From JAKPAM01 sp047601745 (lineage in GTDB: Bacteria > Pseudomonadota > Gammaproteobacteria > Burkholderiales > Burkholderiaceae_E): a stretch of 64,000 nucleotides of DNA. This document shows positions 1 to 8,387 of the stretch, piece after piece (the first letter of the stretch is position 1; each line of letters starts with the position of its first letter). The stretch is from assembly GCA_047601745.1 (NCBI GenBank), contig JASGIS010000001.1, positions 4,216,001 to 4,280,000 on the forward strand, read 5' to 3'. The notes beneath the pieces are model-generated. The model had not been told where the DNA came from. It ran no database searches and worked only from the letters and a program-made list of their open reading frames with translations. Position numbers and translations under genes: made by a program.

Positions 1-476
1 ATGCCCAGGCGTTCGACGAAGGTGTTCACCCACGCCAGCGTCGTGCCGGCGCCGCCGACCAGCGACACCGACGCCGTCAGCAGGCCGGCCTTCGGCGGCA
101 TGCCGAACAGCGTCGCCGTCGCCATGCCGATCGCGTTCTGCAACAGGATGAACACGCTGGACAGCACCAGCAGGATCAGCAGCGGCCGCCCGCCGCGCAG
201 CAGCGTGCGCAGGTCCGACTTCAGGCCGATGCCGGTGAAGAAATACAGCAGCAGCGCTTCGCGCACGTCCAGCTCGAACTCGATCCGCCGTTCGGTCGAC
301 CAGAACACGACGGCGACCACGGTCGCGCACAGCAGGCCGCCGATGACCGGATCGGGAATGCCGTAGCGCTGCAGCGGCGGACAGCGTTTGATGATCGCCT
401 TGCCGATGAACAGCAGGGCGATGGCCAGCGTGAAACTGGCGAAGGCGTGGATGGTCAGCGGAGCCGGTTCGAGCAT
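1..476 (-). CDS. gltS: Sodium/glutamate symporter (GltS family), N-terminal part, cut by window start
   Basis: Reading the minus strand from the ATG at 476 gives 158 codons open to the window edge, so only the N-terminal part of the roughly 400-residue protein is present. It starts MLEPAPLTIHAFASFTLAIA and carries RYGIPDPVIGGLL, LLYFFTGIGLKSDLRTLLRGG and LLTASVSLVGGAGTTLAW. These match the GltS pattern (IPEPVAGGL, FATIGLxA, GSITLSGGHGTGAAW). The visible part is almost all hydrophobic segments, as expected for an inner-membrane Na+-coupled carrier. The family takes up glutamate, but substrate cannot be told from this fragment. The plus-strand open frames over the same bases are shadows. Confidence 0.85.
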   Translation of the reverse strand, partial: MLEPAPLTIHAFASFTLAIALLFIGKAIIKRCPPLQRYGIPDPVIGGLLCATVVAVVFWSTERRIEFELDVREALLLYFFTGIGLKSDLRTLLRGGRPLLILLVLSSVFILLQNAIGMATATLFGMPPKAGLLTASVSLVGGAGTTLAWVNTFVERLG

Positions 477-596
477 CGATCGGCGCGGCGCGATTGGGGT
501 TGCAGGGCCGGCAAGCGTAGCAGCCTGCTGCGGCGGACTGGGGGGCGACCCGATGCCCGGACCGAGCCGCGACCGCCGGCCGATTGCCGATGAGGC

Positions 597-629
597 GTAA
601 AAACAAAAGCCCAGTCCGGGGGCTGGGCT
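597..629 (-). terminator. Rho-independent terminator of the tRNA-Val transcript
   Basis: On the minus strand a 7-bp stem, AGCCCAG/CTGGGCT (608-614 with 623-629), is followed by a T-rich run (TTTTGTTTTT). It lies about 100 nt downstream of the tRNA-Val gene and before the gltS-like gene, so it probably ends the tRNA transcript. Confidence 0.75.
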
Positions 630-726
630 CGCGGCGGCCCGTCGGGGCCGCTCTTCAAGGAGATTTCAGGTCGATTCCGGGTATTACCCGGGGATGCGCC
701 GCGACTCCTCGACGGACTTCGTGATC

Positions 727-801
727 TGGTGGGCGGTACTGGGATCGAACCAGTGACCCCAGCCGTGTGAAGGCTGTGCTCTACCGCTGAGCTAACCGCC
801 C
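727..801 (-). tRNA. tRNA-Val (anticodon CAC)
   Basis: The minus strand folds as a full cloverleaf: acceptor GGGCGGT/ACCGCCC, D-arm TAGCTCAGCGGTAGAGC, anticodon stem CAGCC/GGCTG around the loop TTCACAC (anticodon CAC, reading GTG), and T-arm with GGTTCGATCCC. The 3' CCA is encoded at 727-729. A sigma70-like promoter lies upstream and a terminator downstream, so it is a single-gene unit. Confidence 0.96.
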
Positions 802-811
802 GAAGCCCAAG

Positions 812-841
812 AGTATAGAACACATCGGCCGTTCAGGTAAA
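812..841 (-). promoter_or_regulatory. Putative sigma70 promoter of tRNA-Val
   Basis: On the minus strand TTTACC (836-841) and TATACT (812-817) are separated by 18 bp. The -10 box ends 10 bp before the first tRNA base, a normal spacing for tRNA transcription. Confidence 0.55.
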
Positions 842-876
842 TTGCGACTTCGTCCCGTCGCCAACCCTCGCTTCCG

Positions 877-2772
877 ATGACTGCTTCCTCTCCTCCGACC
901 GACCGGCCGGTCAGCATCGCGTTCCTGTATCGCGAATTGTGGCGCTACGGCGCGGGCATGCACGGCGTGCTGGTCTGGGCGCTGCTGCTGCTGTTCGCGT
1001 CGCAGTTGCTGAAGCTGGCGGTGCCGTACTTCGCCGGGCAGGCGATCAACGCGATCCAGGGCGGCGGGGTCGAGGCGCTCGGCCGGGCCGGCGGGCTGCT
1101 GGCGGCGATGTTCGGCGTGACGCTGGTGAGCTGGGCGCTGCACGGTCCGGGGCGGATCATGGAGCGCAACGTCGCGCTGCGCGTGCGCAGCCGGCTGTCC
1201 GAGTCCTTGCTGGCGAGGCTGCTCGATGCGCCGTTGGCCTGGCACGAGGCGCGCCATTCGGCCGAGACCGCGCACCGGATGCACCAGAGCGCCAACGCGT
1301 TGTACGACTTCGCGCAGAGCCAGTTCGTCTATCTGCAGAACGCGGTGCGGCTGATCGGTCCGATCGTGGCGCTTTGCCTGATCGCGTGGCAGGTCGGGCT
1401 GCTGGCGGTGATCGGCTTCGCGGCGCTGGGCGGGCTGATCGTGCTGTTCGATCGCCGGATGATGGCGCTGGCCGCGCAGGAGAATCATGCCGAGCGGCGG
1501 TTGTCGGCGGTGACGCTCGAGGCAGTGGGCAACGTGCTGTCGGTGTTCGCGCTGCGCCGTTCGCCGGGGATGGTCCAGCGTGTGATGGATCACCTGGGCA
1601 AGGTGTTCGTGCCGCTGCGCGGCACGATCGTGTTGAACGAGGCCAAGTGGTGCAGCGTCGACGTGCTGTCGACGCTGCTGTGGTGCCTGCTGGTGGCGTT
1701 CTATACGTGGCTGGCGGTGTACGGGCCGCTGGCGGGCGGGGTGTCGGCGGCCAGCGGCATTCCGCCGAACCCCGGGCAGCCGGGCAGCGCGCCGGGCGGT
1801 GTCCCGGCAGCGCTGCCGCTGGGCAACGTCTACATGGTCTACGAATACGCGCTGCAGGCCGGCAGCGTGATCACCGCGATCGCCGCGCATTTCCAGTCGC
1901 TGGCGCGCCAGCGCACCGATTTCGCCAGCGCTGCGCCGATCCTGTCGATCGAGTCGGGCAATCGGCCGGGCACGCTGGCGACGGCCGGCTGGCAGGCGAT
2001 CACGCTGGACGGCTGGCGCTTCCATCACCGTTCGGCCCGCGGCGAGGCGCCGTCGCTCGACGGCGTGACGCTGACGCTGCGCCGAGGGCGGCGCTACGCG
2101 CTGATCGGACCGAGCGGTTCGGGCAAGAGCACGCTGCTGCGCCTGCTGTCGGGCCTCGATGCGTCCGAGCAGGGCGGGCTGGCGATCGACGGGCAGACAG
2201 TGCCGGCGGCGCGGATCCCGACCGAGCTGGCGCGCTGCACGACGCTGATCCCGCAGACCGCCGAGATCTTCGAGGGCACGCTGCGCGAGAACCTGCTGCT
2301 GGGCGCCGCGATCGACGAGGCGCGGCTGCCGGTCGCGCTGCACGTCGCTTGCGCGGAATCGTTCGTTTCGGGACTGTCGCAGGGCCTGGACACCTTCGTC
2401 GCCGAGGGCGGCTCGAACTGGTCGGGCGGACAGCGTCAGCGCGTCGCCCTGGCGCGCGGCGTCCTGGCCGCCGAGGGCAGCGCGATGCTGCTGCTCGACG
2501 AGCCGACCAGCAGCCTGGACCCGGAAACCGAGCGGCAGGTCTATCTGCGGATGTTCGCGCATTTCGCCGATGCCTGCGTCGTGTCGTCGGTCCATCGGCT
2601 GAACCTGCTCGATACCTTCGACGAGGTGATCCTGATGCAGGCCGGCCGCGTGCTCGATGCCGGCAGCGTCGTCGATCTGGCGATCCGCTCGGCGCTGTTC
2701 CGCGATCTGCTGGCCGCGCAGGGCGCCGGGCAGCTCGCGCGGCCGCCGGGCGCGCAGAAACCGAACGCGTAA
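877..2772 (+). CDS. ABC transporter with fused membrane and ATP-binding domains (exporter type)
   Basis: A 631-residue half-transporter. The N-terminal half has several hydrophobic spans (for example GVLVWALLLLFASQLLKLAVPYF, residues about 30-52) and a Gly/Pro-rich extracytoplasmic insert near residues 285-310. The C-terminal third is an ABC ATPase with Walker A GPSGSGKST (about 411-419), signature WSGGQRQRV (about 514) and Walker B MLLLDEPTSSLD. It would work as a dimer in the inner membrane, most likely exporting a lipid, peptide or drug; the substrate is not visible. It lies 80 bp upstream of gltX on the same strand. The long minus-strand frame across it is a shadow of GC-rich coding sequence. 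Confidence 0.85.
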   Translation: MTASSPPTDRPVSIAFLYRELWRYGAGMHGVLVWALLLLFASQLLKLAVPYFAGQAINAIQGGGVEALGRAGGLLAAMFGVTLVSWALHGPGRIMERNVALRVRSRLSESLLARLLDAPLAWHEARHSAETAHRMHQSANALYDFAQSQFVYLQNAVRLIGPIVALCLIAWQVGLLAVIGFAALGGLIVLFDRRMMALAAQENHAERRLSAVTLEAVGNVLSVFALRRSPGMVQRVMDHLGKVFVPLRGTIVLNEAKWCSVDVLSTLLWCLLVAFYTWLAVYGPLAGGVSAASGIPPNPGQPGSAPGGVPAALPLGNVYMVYEYALQAGSVITAIAAHFQSLARQRTDFASAAPILSIESGNRPGTLATAGWQAITLDGWRFHHRSARGEAPSLDGVTLTLRRGRRYALIGPSGSGKSTLLRLLSGLDASEQGGLAIDGQTVPAARIPTELARCTTLIPQTAEIFEGTLRENLLLGAAIDEARLPVALHVACAESFVSGLSQGLDTFVAEGGSNWSGGQRQRVALARGVLAAEGSAMLLLDEPTSSLDPETERQVYLRMFAHFADACVVSSVHRLNLLDTFDEVILMQAGRVLDAGSVVDLAIRSALFRDLLAAQGAGQLARPPGAQKPNA

Positions 2773-2852
2773 AATACCGCGCTCCACCGACCTCGCGCGT
2801 CGGGGCGCGCGCATCGCTGGCCGCGCGGCGGCGCGCCTTCCGTTTCCGTTTC

Positions 2853-4286
2853 ATGACTTCGACCCGCACCGATTCCCCCGCCTCCGGCGCCGCTCCGGTC
2901 GTGCGCACCCGTTTCGCGCCGAGCCCGACGGGCTTCCTGCACATCGGCGGCGCGCGCACCGCGCTGTTCTCATGGGCCTACGCCCGTCACTTCGGCGGGG
3001 AGTTCGTGCTGCGCATCGAGGACACCGACGTCGAGCGCTCGACGCCCGAGGCGGTCGAGGCGATCCTGCAAGGCATGGCCTGGCTCGATCTGGCGCACGA
3101 CGAGGGGCCGTACTACCAGATGCGCCGGATGGATCGCTATCGCGAGGTCATCGATCAGATGCTCGCCGACGGCCGCGCCTATCACTGCTATTGCACGCCG
3201 GCCGAGCTGGACGCGATGCGCGAAGCGCAGCGCGCGCAGGGCCTGAAGCCTCGCTACGACGGGCGCTGGCGGCCCGAGAACGCGGCCGGGCGCACGCCGC
3301 CGGCCGACGTCCGGCCGGTCGTGCGCTTTCGCAACCCGGTCGACGGTAGCGTCACCTGGCACGACCTGGTCAAGGGGCCGATCACGTTCGCCAACGCCGA
3401 GCTCGACGACCTGATCATCGCCCGCTCGGACGGGACGCCGACGTACAACTTCTGCGTGGTCGTCGACGACTGGGACATGCGGATCACGCACGTGATCCGC
3501 GGCGACGACCACGTCAACAACACGCCGCGGCAGATCAACATCCTGGCGGCGCTGGGGGCCGAAGTGCCGGCGTACGGCCACGTGCCGATGATCCATGGGC
3601 CGGACGGCCAGAAGCTGTCCAAGCGCCACGGCGCGGTCTCGGTCATGCAGTACGACGACGACGGCTACCTGCCCGAGGCGGTCATCAACTACCTGGCCCG
3701 GCTCGGCTGGAGCCACGGCGACGACGAGATCTTCTCGCGCGAGCAACTGGTCGCGTGGTTCGACGGCAGCCATCTGTCGCACTCGCCGTCGCAGTTCGAC
3801 GTCGAGAAGCTCAAGTGGCTGAACAACCAGTACCTGCGCCAGTGCGCCGACACCGACCTGGCGGCGCGGATCGCGCCGAGGCTGGCGCGCCGCGGCGTCG
3901 ATCCGTCGGCGCTGGGCGTCGACGTGGCCGCGGCCTGCGCGCTGTTCAAGGACCGCGCGCAGACCTTGGAGGAACTGGCCGACGGCGTCGCGATGCTGCT
4001 GGCCTCGCCCGAGCCGTCGCCGCAGGACCTGGCCACGCATCTGCAGCCGGCGTCGCGGCAGGCGCTCGCCGACTTCGCGGACGCGATCGCGGCGATCGAC
4101 TGGCAGCGCGACGCAATCAACGCGGCGATCAAGGCGACGGTCGCCGCGCACAAGCTGAAGATGCCGCAGTTCGGCCTGCCGGCGCGCCTGGTCGTGTTCG
4201 GACGCACGCAGACGCCGTCGATCGACGCGGTGCTCGCGCTGCTGCCGCGCGACGAGGTGATCGCACGGATCCGGCGTCACGTCTGA
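2853..4286 (+). CDS. gltX: Glutamate--tRNA ligase
   Basis: A 477-residue class I aminoacyl-tRNA synthetase that charges tRNA-Glu. The HIGH-class motif is in RFAPSPTGFLHIGGARTA (HIGG from residue 30) and the KMSKS loop is KLSKRHG (from residue 254). The middle carries family blocks such as VVDDWDMRITHVIRGDDH and VINYLARLGWSHGDDEIFS. The frame is open far upstream inside the ABC gene, but homology begins just before VRTRFAPSPTG, so the ATG at 2853 is taken as start. Length is normal. Confidence 0.97.
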   Translation: MTSTRTDSPASGAAPVVRTRFAPSPTGFLHIGGARTALFSWAYARHFGGEFVLRIEDTDVERSTPEAVEAILQGMAWLDLAHDEGPYYQMRRMDRYREVIDQMLADGRAYHCYCTPAELDAMREAQRAQGLKPRYDGRWRPENAAGRTPPADVRPVVRFRNPVDGSVTWHDLVKGPITFANAELDDLIIARSDGTPTYNFCVVVDDWDMRITHVIRGDDHVNNTPRQINILAALGAEVPAYGHVPMIHGPDGQKLSKRHGAVSVMQYDDDGYLPEAVINYLARLGWSHGDDEIFSREQLVAWFDGSHLSHSPSQFDVEKLKWLNNQYLRQCADTDLAARIAPRLARRGVDPSALGVDVAAACALFKDRAQTLEELADGVAMLLASPEPSPQDLATHLQPASRQALADFADAIAAIDWQRDAINAAIKATVAAHKLKMPQFGLPARLVVFGRTQTPSIDAVLALLPRDEVIARIRRHV

Positions 4287-4369
4287 TCGATGGCGAGTGT
4301 CGACGGGCCGGCGGTCGTGTGTGGTCGGGTAAGTTGACAGGCGCCGGCTCGGCGTCAGACTGACTCGCG

Positions 4370-5605
4370 ATGGCCGCCCACCCGTCTTTCGATGAATCCG
4401 CCGGACCCGACGCCGCCGCCGCGCCGGGCGATACGGTCGCGAGCGCCGCGCTCGCGCGGCCGCGGGCCGGCGCGCGCGATCTGCGGCTGGATTTCTTTCG
4501 CGGGATGGCGCTGTGGCTGATCTTCATCGACCACGTGCCGTCGAGCCGGATCGCCGACTGGACGCTGCGCAACTTCGGCTTCAGCGATGCGACCGAGATC
4601 TTCGTGTTCATCGCCGGGTATTCGTCGTACCTCGTCTATTCGCGGCTGCTGCGGCAGTCGGGCTTCGGCTTCATGTCGGCGACGGTGCTGCGCCGCTGCT
4701 GGCAGCTCTACATCGCCCACGTCGTGCTGTGCGTGTGTTTCGTCGCCCAGATCGCCTACGTGGCGGCGCACTTCGACAACCCGATGTACATCGAGGAGCT
4801 GAATGTCGCGCGCGTGATCGAGCATCCGGACGTCGCGCTGATCGAGATCCTGTTGCTGCACCTGCGGCCGGTCAATCTCGACGTGCTGCCGCTGTACGCG
4901 GCGCTGATGCTGGTCGCGCCGCTGGTGATCGCGGGCCTGTCGCGCTGGCCGACGGCGACGCTCGCCGCGTCGGCGGTGCTGTATGCCGGCGCGCAGTGGC
5001 AGGGATGGGCGTGGCCGGTCTACGCCGACGGTGACCGCTGGTTCTTCAACCCGGTCGGCTGGCAGTTCCTGTACGTGATCGGCGCCTGGTGCGCGGCCGC
5101 GCCGGCCGGCTACGCGGCGCTGGTCCGTCGCCGGCCGGCGCTCGTCGGCCTGGCCGTCGCGTACCTGGCGTTCGCGTGCTGGGTGGCGCTGAGCTGGCGC
5201 TATCCGCGGCTCGAGGCGACGGTGCCGGACTGGCTGGGCATGGTGCTGTATCCGATCGACAAGACCAACCTGGACCCGCTGCGCCTCGCGCATTTCCTCG
5301 CGATCGCCTACCTGGTCCGGCTGCGGGTCCCTCGCGATGCCGCGTTCATGCAGCATCCGCTCTGGCGGCCGATGGTGCTGTGCGGGCAGAACTCGCTGAA
5401 CGTGTTCTGCCTGGGGATCTATCTATCGTTCGCCGCGCACATCGTGCTCGTGCAGTACGACGACGGCATGGCGACCCAGGTGCTGGTCGTGCTGGCCGGG
5501 CTCGCCGCGATGACGTTGCTGGCGGCGCTCACCGGCTGGTATCGTGGCCGCGCACGTGCCGCGGGCGATCGCCCCCGCACCGGGGAGACCACGAACAGGA
5601 GGTGA
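4370..5605 (+). CDS. OpgC-family membrane acyltransferase-like protein
   Basis: 411 residues with about ten hydrophobic spans. The N-terminal block RDLRLDFFRGMALWLIFIDHVP (about 37-58) is the signature of the OpgC family, whose founding members succinylate osmoregulated periplasmic glucans in the inner membrane. Other family blocks are IFVFIAGYSSYLVY and CGQNSLNVFCLGIYLSF near the end. The gene is followed directly by a secreted SGNH hydrolase whose Shine-Dalgarno sequence (AGGAGG) overlaps the last codons here, so the two are co-transcribed and probably act together. The glucan substrate is an inference from the family. Confidence 0.8.
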   Translation: MAAHPSFDESAGPDAAAAPGDTVASAALARPRAGARDLRLDFFRGMALWLIFIDHVPSSRIADWTLRNFGFSDATEIFVFIAGYSSYLVYSRLLRQSGFGFMSATVLRRCWQLYIAHVVLCVCFVAQIAYVAAHFDNPMYIEELNVARVIEHPDVALIEILLLHLRPVNLDVLPLYAALMLVAPLVIAGLSRWPTATLAASAVLYAGAQWQGWAWPVYADGDRWFFNPVGWQFLYVIGAWCAAAPAGYAALVRRRPALVGLAVAYLAFACWVALSWRYPRLEATVPDWLGMVLYPIDKTNLDPLRLAHFLAIAYLVRLRVPRDAAFMQHPLWRPMVLCGQNSLNVFCLGIYLSFAAHIVLVQYDDGMATQVLVVLAGLAAMTLLAALTGWYRGRARAAGDRPRTGETTNRR

Positions 5606-5614
5606 TGCGGCGAT

Positions 5615-6442
5615 ATGCAGGCCAGACCGATGCGCAGCAGGGGGATCCGGTTCGGGATCGGCGTCGTCGCGACGGCGATCGCCTGCGCGGCCGGGATGTT
5701 GCACGCGCAGGACGCCGCGCCGGCCGCCGATTCCGAGTGGGACGTCCGGCTCGACGAGGCCTGCCCGATCCCGGACGAACTGCGCTACTCGGAGGCCGAG
5801 TTGCCGCGGTTCGCCGCCCGGCTCGAGGCGGCGAAGGGGGCGGGCACCGCGATCCCGGTGATCGTCGTCGGCGCGGGGTCCAGCGCCGGCGCCGGCCTGG
5901 CGTCGCCCGGCGACGCGTATCCGATGCGGCTGCGCGACGAACTGCATCGACGGTTTCCGGCGCTGGCGTTCGACGTGCGCGTGCTGGCACGGCGGGGCGA
6001 CAAGGTGTCGGACATGCTGCGCCGGCTGCGCGGCGAGATCGTTCCGCAGCGGCCGGCGCTGCTGATCTGGCAGATCGGCGCGGCCGACGCGGTCAGCGGC
6101 GTGCCGATCAATGCGTTCGGCCGGCAGTTGAGCCAGGGCATCGAACTCGTGCATGGGGCCGGCATCGACCTCGTGCTGATGGACATGCAGTACAGCCCGT
6201 TCACCGACATGCTGATCAATGCCCGCGAGTACCGCGGCTACATCCGCTGGATCGCCAAGCGCGAGAAGGTGCCGCTGCTGCGCCGCTACGAGATGATGGA
6301 AGCCTGGGCCGAGCAGGAGCTGATCGACCTGTCGTCGCGCGACGCCGATACGCGCGTCAAGACGGCGCAGAAGGTCCACGCCTGCGTGGCGGGCCGGCTC
6401 GCGCAACTGATCCGCGACGTCGTCGACGCCGCGCCGCGATGA
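5615..6442 (+). CDS. Secreted SGNH/GDSL-type hydrolase paired with OpgC
   Basis: 275 residues with an N-terminal signal peptide (charged MQARPMRSRG, then a hydrophobic stretch ending near LHA-QD at about residue 32). VIVVGAGSSAGAG (about 82-94) sits where SGNH enzymes have the GDS nucleophile block; PALLIWQIGAADA corresponds to the Gly/Asn blocks and a His near residue 255 could complete the active site. The family removes acyl groups from sugars or lipids. Nine bases separate it from the OpgC-like gene, suggesting a periplasmic partner that hydrolyses or transfers acyl groups. The stop codon lies inside the first unit of a 14-bp tandem repeat. Confidence 0.7.
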   Translation: MQARPMRSRGIRFGIGVVATAIACAAGMLHAQDAAPAADSEWDVRLDEACPIPDELRYSEAELPRFAARLEAAKGAGTAIPVIVVGAGSSAGAGLASPGDAYPMRLRDELHRRFPALAFDVRVLARRGDKVSDMLRRLRGEIVPQRPALLIWQIGAADAVSGVPINAFGRQLSQGIELVHGAGIDLVLMDMQYSPFTDMLINAREYRGYIRWIAKREKVPLLRRYEMMEAWAEQELIDLSSRDADTRVKTAQKVHACVAGRLAQLIRDVVDAAPR

Positions 6443-6527
6443 CCGGACTGCGATGTCTTGACTGCGATGACCGGACTGCGATGTCCTGACTGCGATGTCC
6501 TGACTGCGATGTCCTGACTGCGATGTC
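6438..6527. repeat. 14-bp tandem repeat (about 6.4 copies) over the end of the SGNH gene
   Basis: Units of GATGTCCTGACTGC or close variants (GATGACCGGACTGC, GATGTCTTGACTGC) start at 6438, 6452, 6466, 6480, 6494, 6508 and 6522, a strict 14-bp period. The first unit contains the TGA stop codon of the hydrolase. Four units are nearly identical, which suggests recent expansion. Confidence 0.9.
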
Positions 6528-6564
6528 GCGGCCTCAGGGAAAGTCCTAGCTCTCAAATCCTGGT

Positions 6565-6580
6565 TGTCAGAAAATTGACA
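6565..6580. promoter_or_regulatory. Small inverted repeat upstream of the MFS transporter gene
   Basis: TGTCA-N6-TGACA lies 85 bp before the MFS start, in the 137-bp stretch between the 14-bp repeat and the gene. It could be an operator or include a -35 box (TTGACA at 6575-6580), but I see no matching -10. Confidence 0.25.
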
Positions 6581-6664
6581 GCTTGGAGTCAGCATCGCGT
6601 CAGCGGGCCCTCCTAGAGTCGTCCCACCCCCCGAGCGGGTTGCAGAAAATCTTCAGGAGGAGTC

Positions 6665-8302
6665 ATGAGTTCACCATCGGGAACGTGGCCCGGCGGCCAG
6701 AAATCCGCCCACCCGACCGACGTCAAGCAGGAGAGGATGGTCATCTTCGCATCGTCCTTGGGGACGGTGTTCGAGTGGTACGACTTTTATCTGGTCGGCT
6801 CGCTGGCCGCCGTGATGGCCAAGAACTTCTTCTCGGGCGTCAACGAGACCACCGGCTTCATCCTGACGCTGCTGATGTTCGCGGCCGGGTTCGCCGTGCG
6901 CCCGTTCGGCGCGATCTTCTTCGGTCGCCTCGGCGATCTGATCGGGCGTAAACACACGTTCCTGATCACGATCCTGATCATGGGCCTGTCGACGTTCATC
7001 GTCGGCGTCCTGCCGACCTATGAGGCGATCGGCATCGCGGCGCCGATCATCCTCGTGCTGCTGCGGCTGTTCCAGGGCCTGGCGCTGGGCGGCGAGTACG
7101 GCGGCGCGGCGACCTACGTGGCCGAGCACGCGCCGATGGGCAAGCGCGGCAGGTATACGGCGTGGATCCAGACGACGGCGACGCTGGGGCTGTTCCTGTC
7201 GCTGCTGGTGATCCTGGCGTGCCGCAAGGCGACCGGTGCGGAGTTCGACGTCTGGGGATGGCGGATCCCGTTCCTCGTGTCGATCCTGCTGCTGGGCATC
7301 TCCGTGTGGATCCGGCTCAAGCTGAACGAGTCGCCGGTCTTCAAGAAGATGAAGGAAGAGGGCAAGACCTCCAAGTCGCCGCTGACCGAGTCGTTCGGCA
7401 ACTGGAAGAACGGTCGCACGGTCCTGATGGCGCTGCTGGGCGGCACGGCCGGGCAGGCGGTCGTCTGGTACACGGGCCAGTTCTACTCGTTGTTCTTCCT
7501 GACGCAGTCGCTGAAGGTCGACGGCGAGACCGCCAACTACCTGATCGCCGCGGCCCTGCTGCTGGGCACGCCGTTCTTCGTGCTCTGCGGCATCCTGTCG
7601 GACAAGATCGGCCGCAAGCCGGTCGTGCTGGCCGGCTGCCTGCTGGCCGCGCTGACGTTCTTCCCGGCGTTCAAGGCGCTGACGCACTACGCGAATCCGG
7701 CGATCTTCGACGCGCAGGCGAAGAATCCGGTCGTCGTCCTGGCCAATGCGCAGGAGTGCCACTTCCAGTTCGACCCGACCGGCACGCGCAAGTTCACCAG
7801 CGATTGCGACAAGGCCAAGGCGGCGCTGGCCAAGGCGGGGGTGCCGTATTCGACGCAGGACGTGTCCGGCGCGACGTCGATCCAGGTCAAGATCGGCGAC
7901 AAGACGCTCGACGGCTTCGATGCGAAGGCGCTGAGCACGGCGCTGACCGACGCCGGCTATCCGGCCAAGGCCGACCCGGCGCGGCTCGACTGGGGCCGCT
8001 CGCTGCTGGTGTTGTGGTACCTGGTGCTGCTGGTGACGATGGTCTACGGTCCGATCGCCGCCTGGCTGGTCGAGCTGTTCCCGACCCGCATCCGCTACAC
8101 GTCGATGTCGCTGCCGTATCACATCGGCAACGGCTGGTTCGGCGGCTTCCTGCCGACGACCTCGTTCGCGATGGTCGCGGCCACCGGCGATATCTACTAC
8201 GGTCTGTGGTATCCGGTCGTGATCGCGGCGATGACGTTCGTGCTGGGCCTGCTGTTCCTGCCCGAGACGTACAAGCGGCCGCTCGATTTCGACGACAACT
8301 GA
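6665..8302 (+). CDS. MFS transporter, metabolite:H+ symporter (MHS) type, with an extra soluble domain
   Basis: 545 residues, longer than the usual 430-450. The N-terminal half has the MHS blocks SSLGTVFEWYDFYLVGSLA, RPFGAIFFGRLGDLIGRK (the MFS A-motif) and RLFQGLALGGEYGGAATYVAEHAP. The C-terminal half has VYGPIAAWLVELFPTRIRYTSMSLPYHIG. Between them, at about residues 345-445, sits a polar segment of roughly 100 residues with two cysteines, most likely an extracytoplasmic loop domain. The family imports organic acids or osmolytes; the substrate is not evident. A strong Shine-Dalgarno (GGAGGA) precedes the ATG, and a terminator follows. Confidence 0.88.
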   Translation: MSSPSGTWPGGQKSAHPTDVKQERMVIFASSLGTVFEWYDFYLVGSLAAVMAKNFFSGVNETTGFILTLLMFAAGFAVRPFGAIFFGRLGDLIGRKHTFLITILIMGLSTFIVGVLPTYEAIGIAAPIILVLLRLFQGLALGGEYGGAATYVAEHAPMGKRGRYTAWIQTTATLGLFLSLLVILACRKATGAEFDVWGWRIPFLVSILLLGISVWIRLKLNESPVFKKMKEEGKTSKSPLTESFGNWKNGRTVLMALLGGTAGQAVVWYTGQFYSLFFLTQSLKVDGETANYLIAAALLLGTPFFVLCGILSDKIGRKPVVLAGCLLAALTFFPAFKALTHYANPAIFDAQAKNPVVVLANAQECHFQFDPTGTRKFTSDCDKAKAALAKAGVPYSTQDVSGATSIQVKIGDKTLDGFDAKALSTALTDAGYPAKADPARLDWGRSLLVLWYLVLLVTMVYGPIAAWLVELFPTRIRYTSMSLPYHIGNGWFGGFLPTTSFAMVAATGDIYYGLWYPVVIAAMTFVLGLLFLPETYKRPLDFDDN

Positions 8303-8316
8303 TCGGCCAAGCCCAG

Positions 8317-8347
8317 AAAAAAAGCCCGCTACGGCGGGCTTTTTTTC
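8317..8347. terminator. Bidirectional Rho-independent terminator between the MFS and Bug genes
   Basis: AGCCCGC (8323-8329), loop TACG, GCGGGCT (8334-8340), with an A-run before and a T-run after (8341-8346). It can end both the plus-strand MFS transcript and the minus-strand binding-protein transcript. Confidence 0.9.
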
Positions 8348-8387
8348 GGGCCGGCGCAGCGCGCGCGGCCTGTCGGACCTCGATCTT

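Noticed and set aside
781..2814. Very long minus-strand open frame opposite the ABC transporter, and similar ones opposite gltX, fimV and accD/folC
   Set aside because: Their products are Arg/Gln/Asp-rich without recognisable domains, a common artefact of high-GC codon bias opposite real genes.
939..4286. A 1115-codon plus-strand frame running through the ABC gene into gltX
   Set aside because: Only the last 477 residues are gltX; the rest is an Arg-rich shadow frame of the ABC gene.
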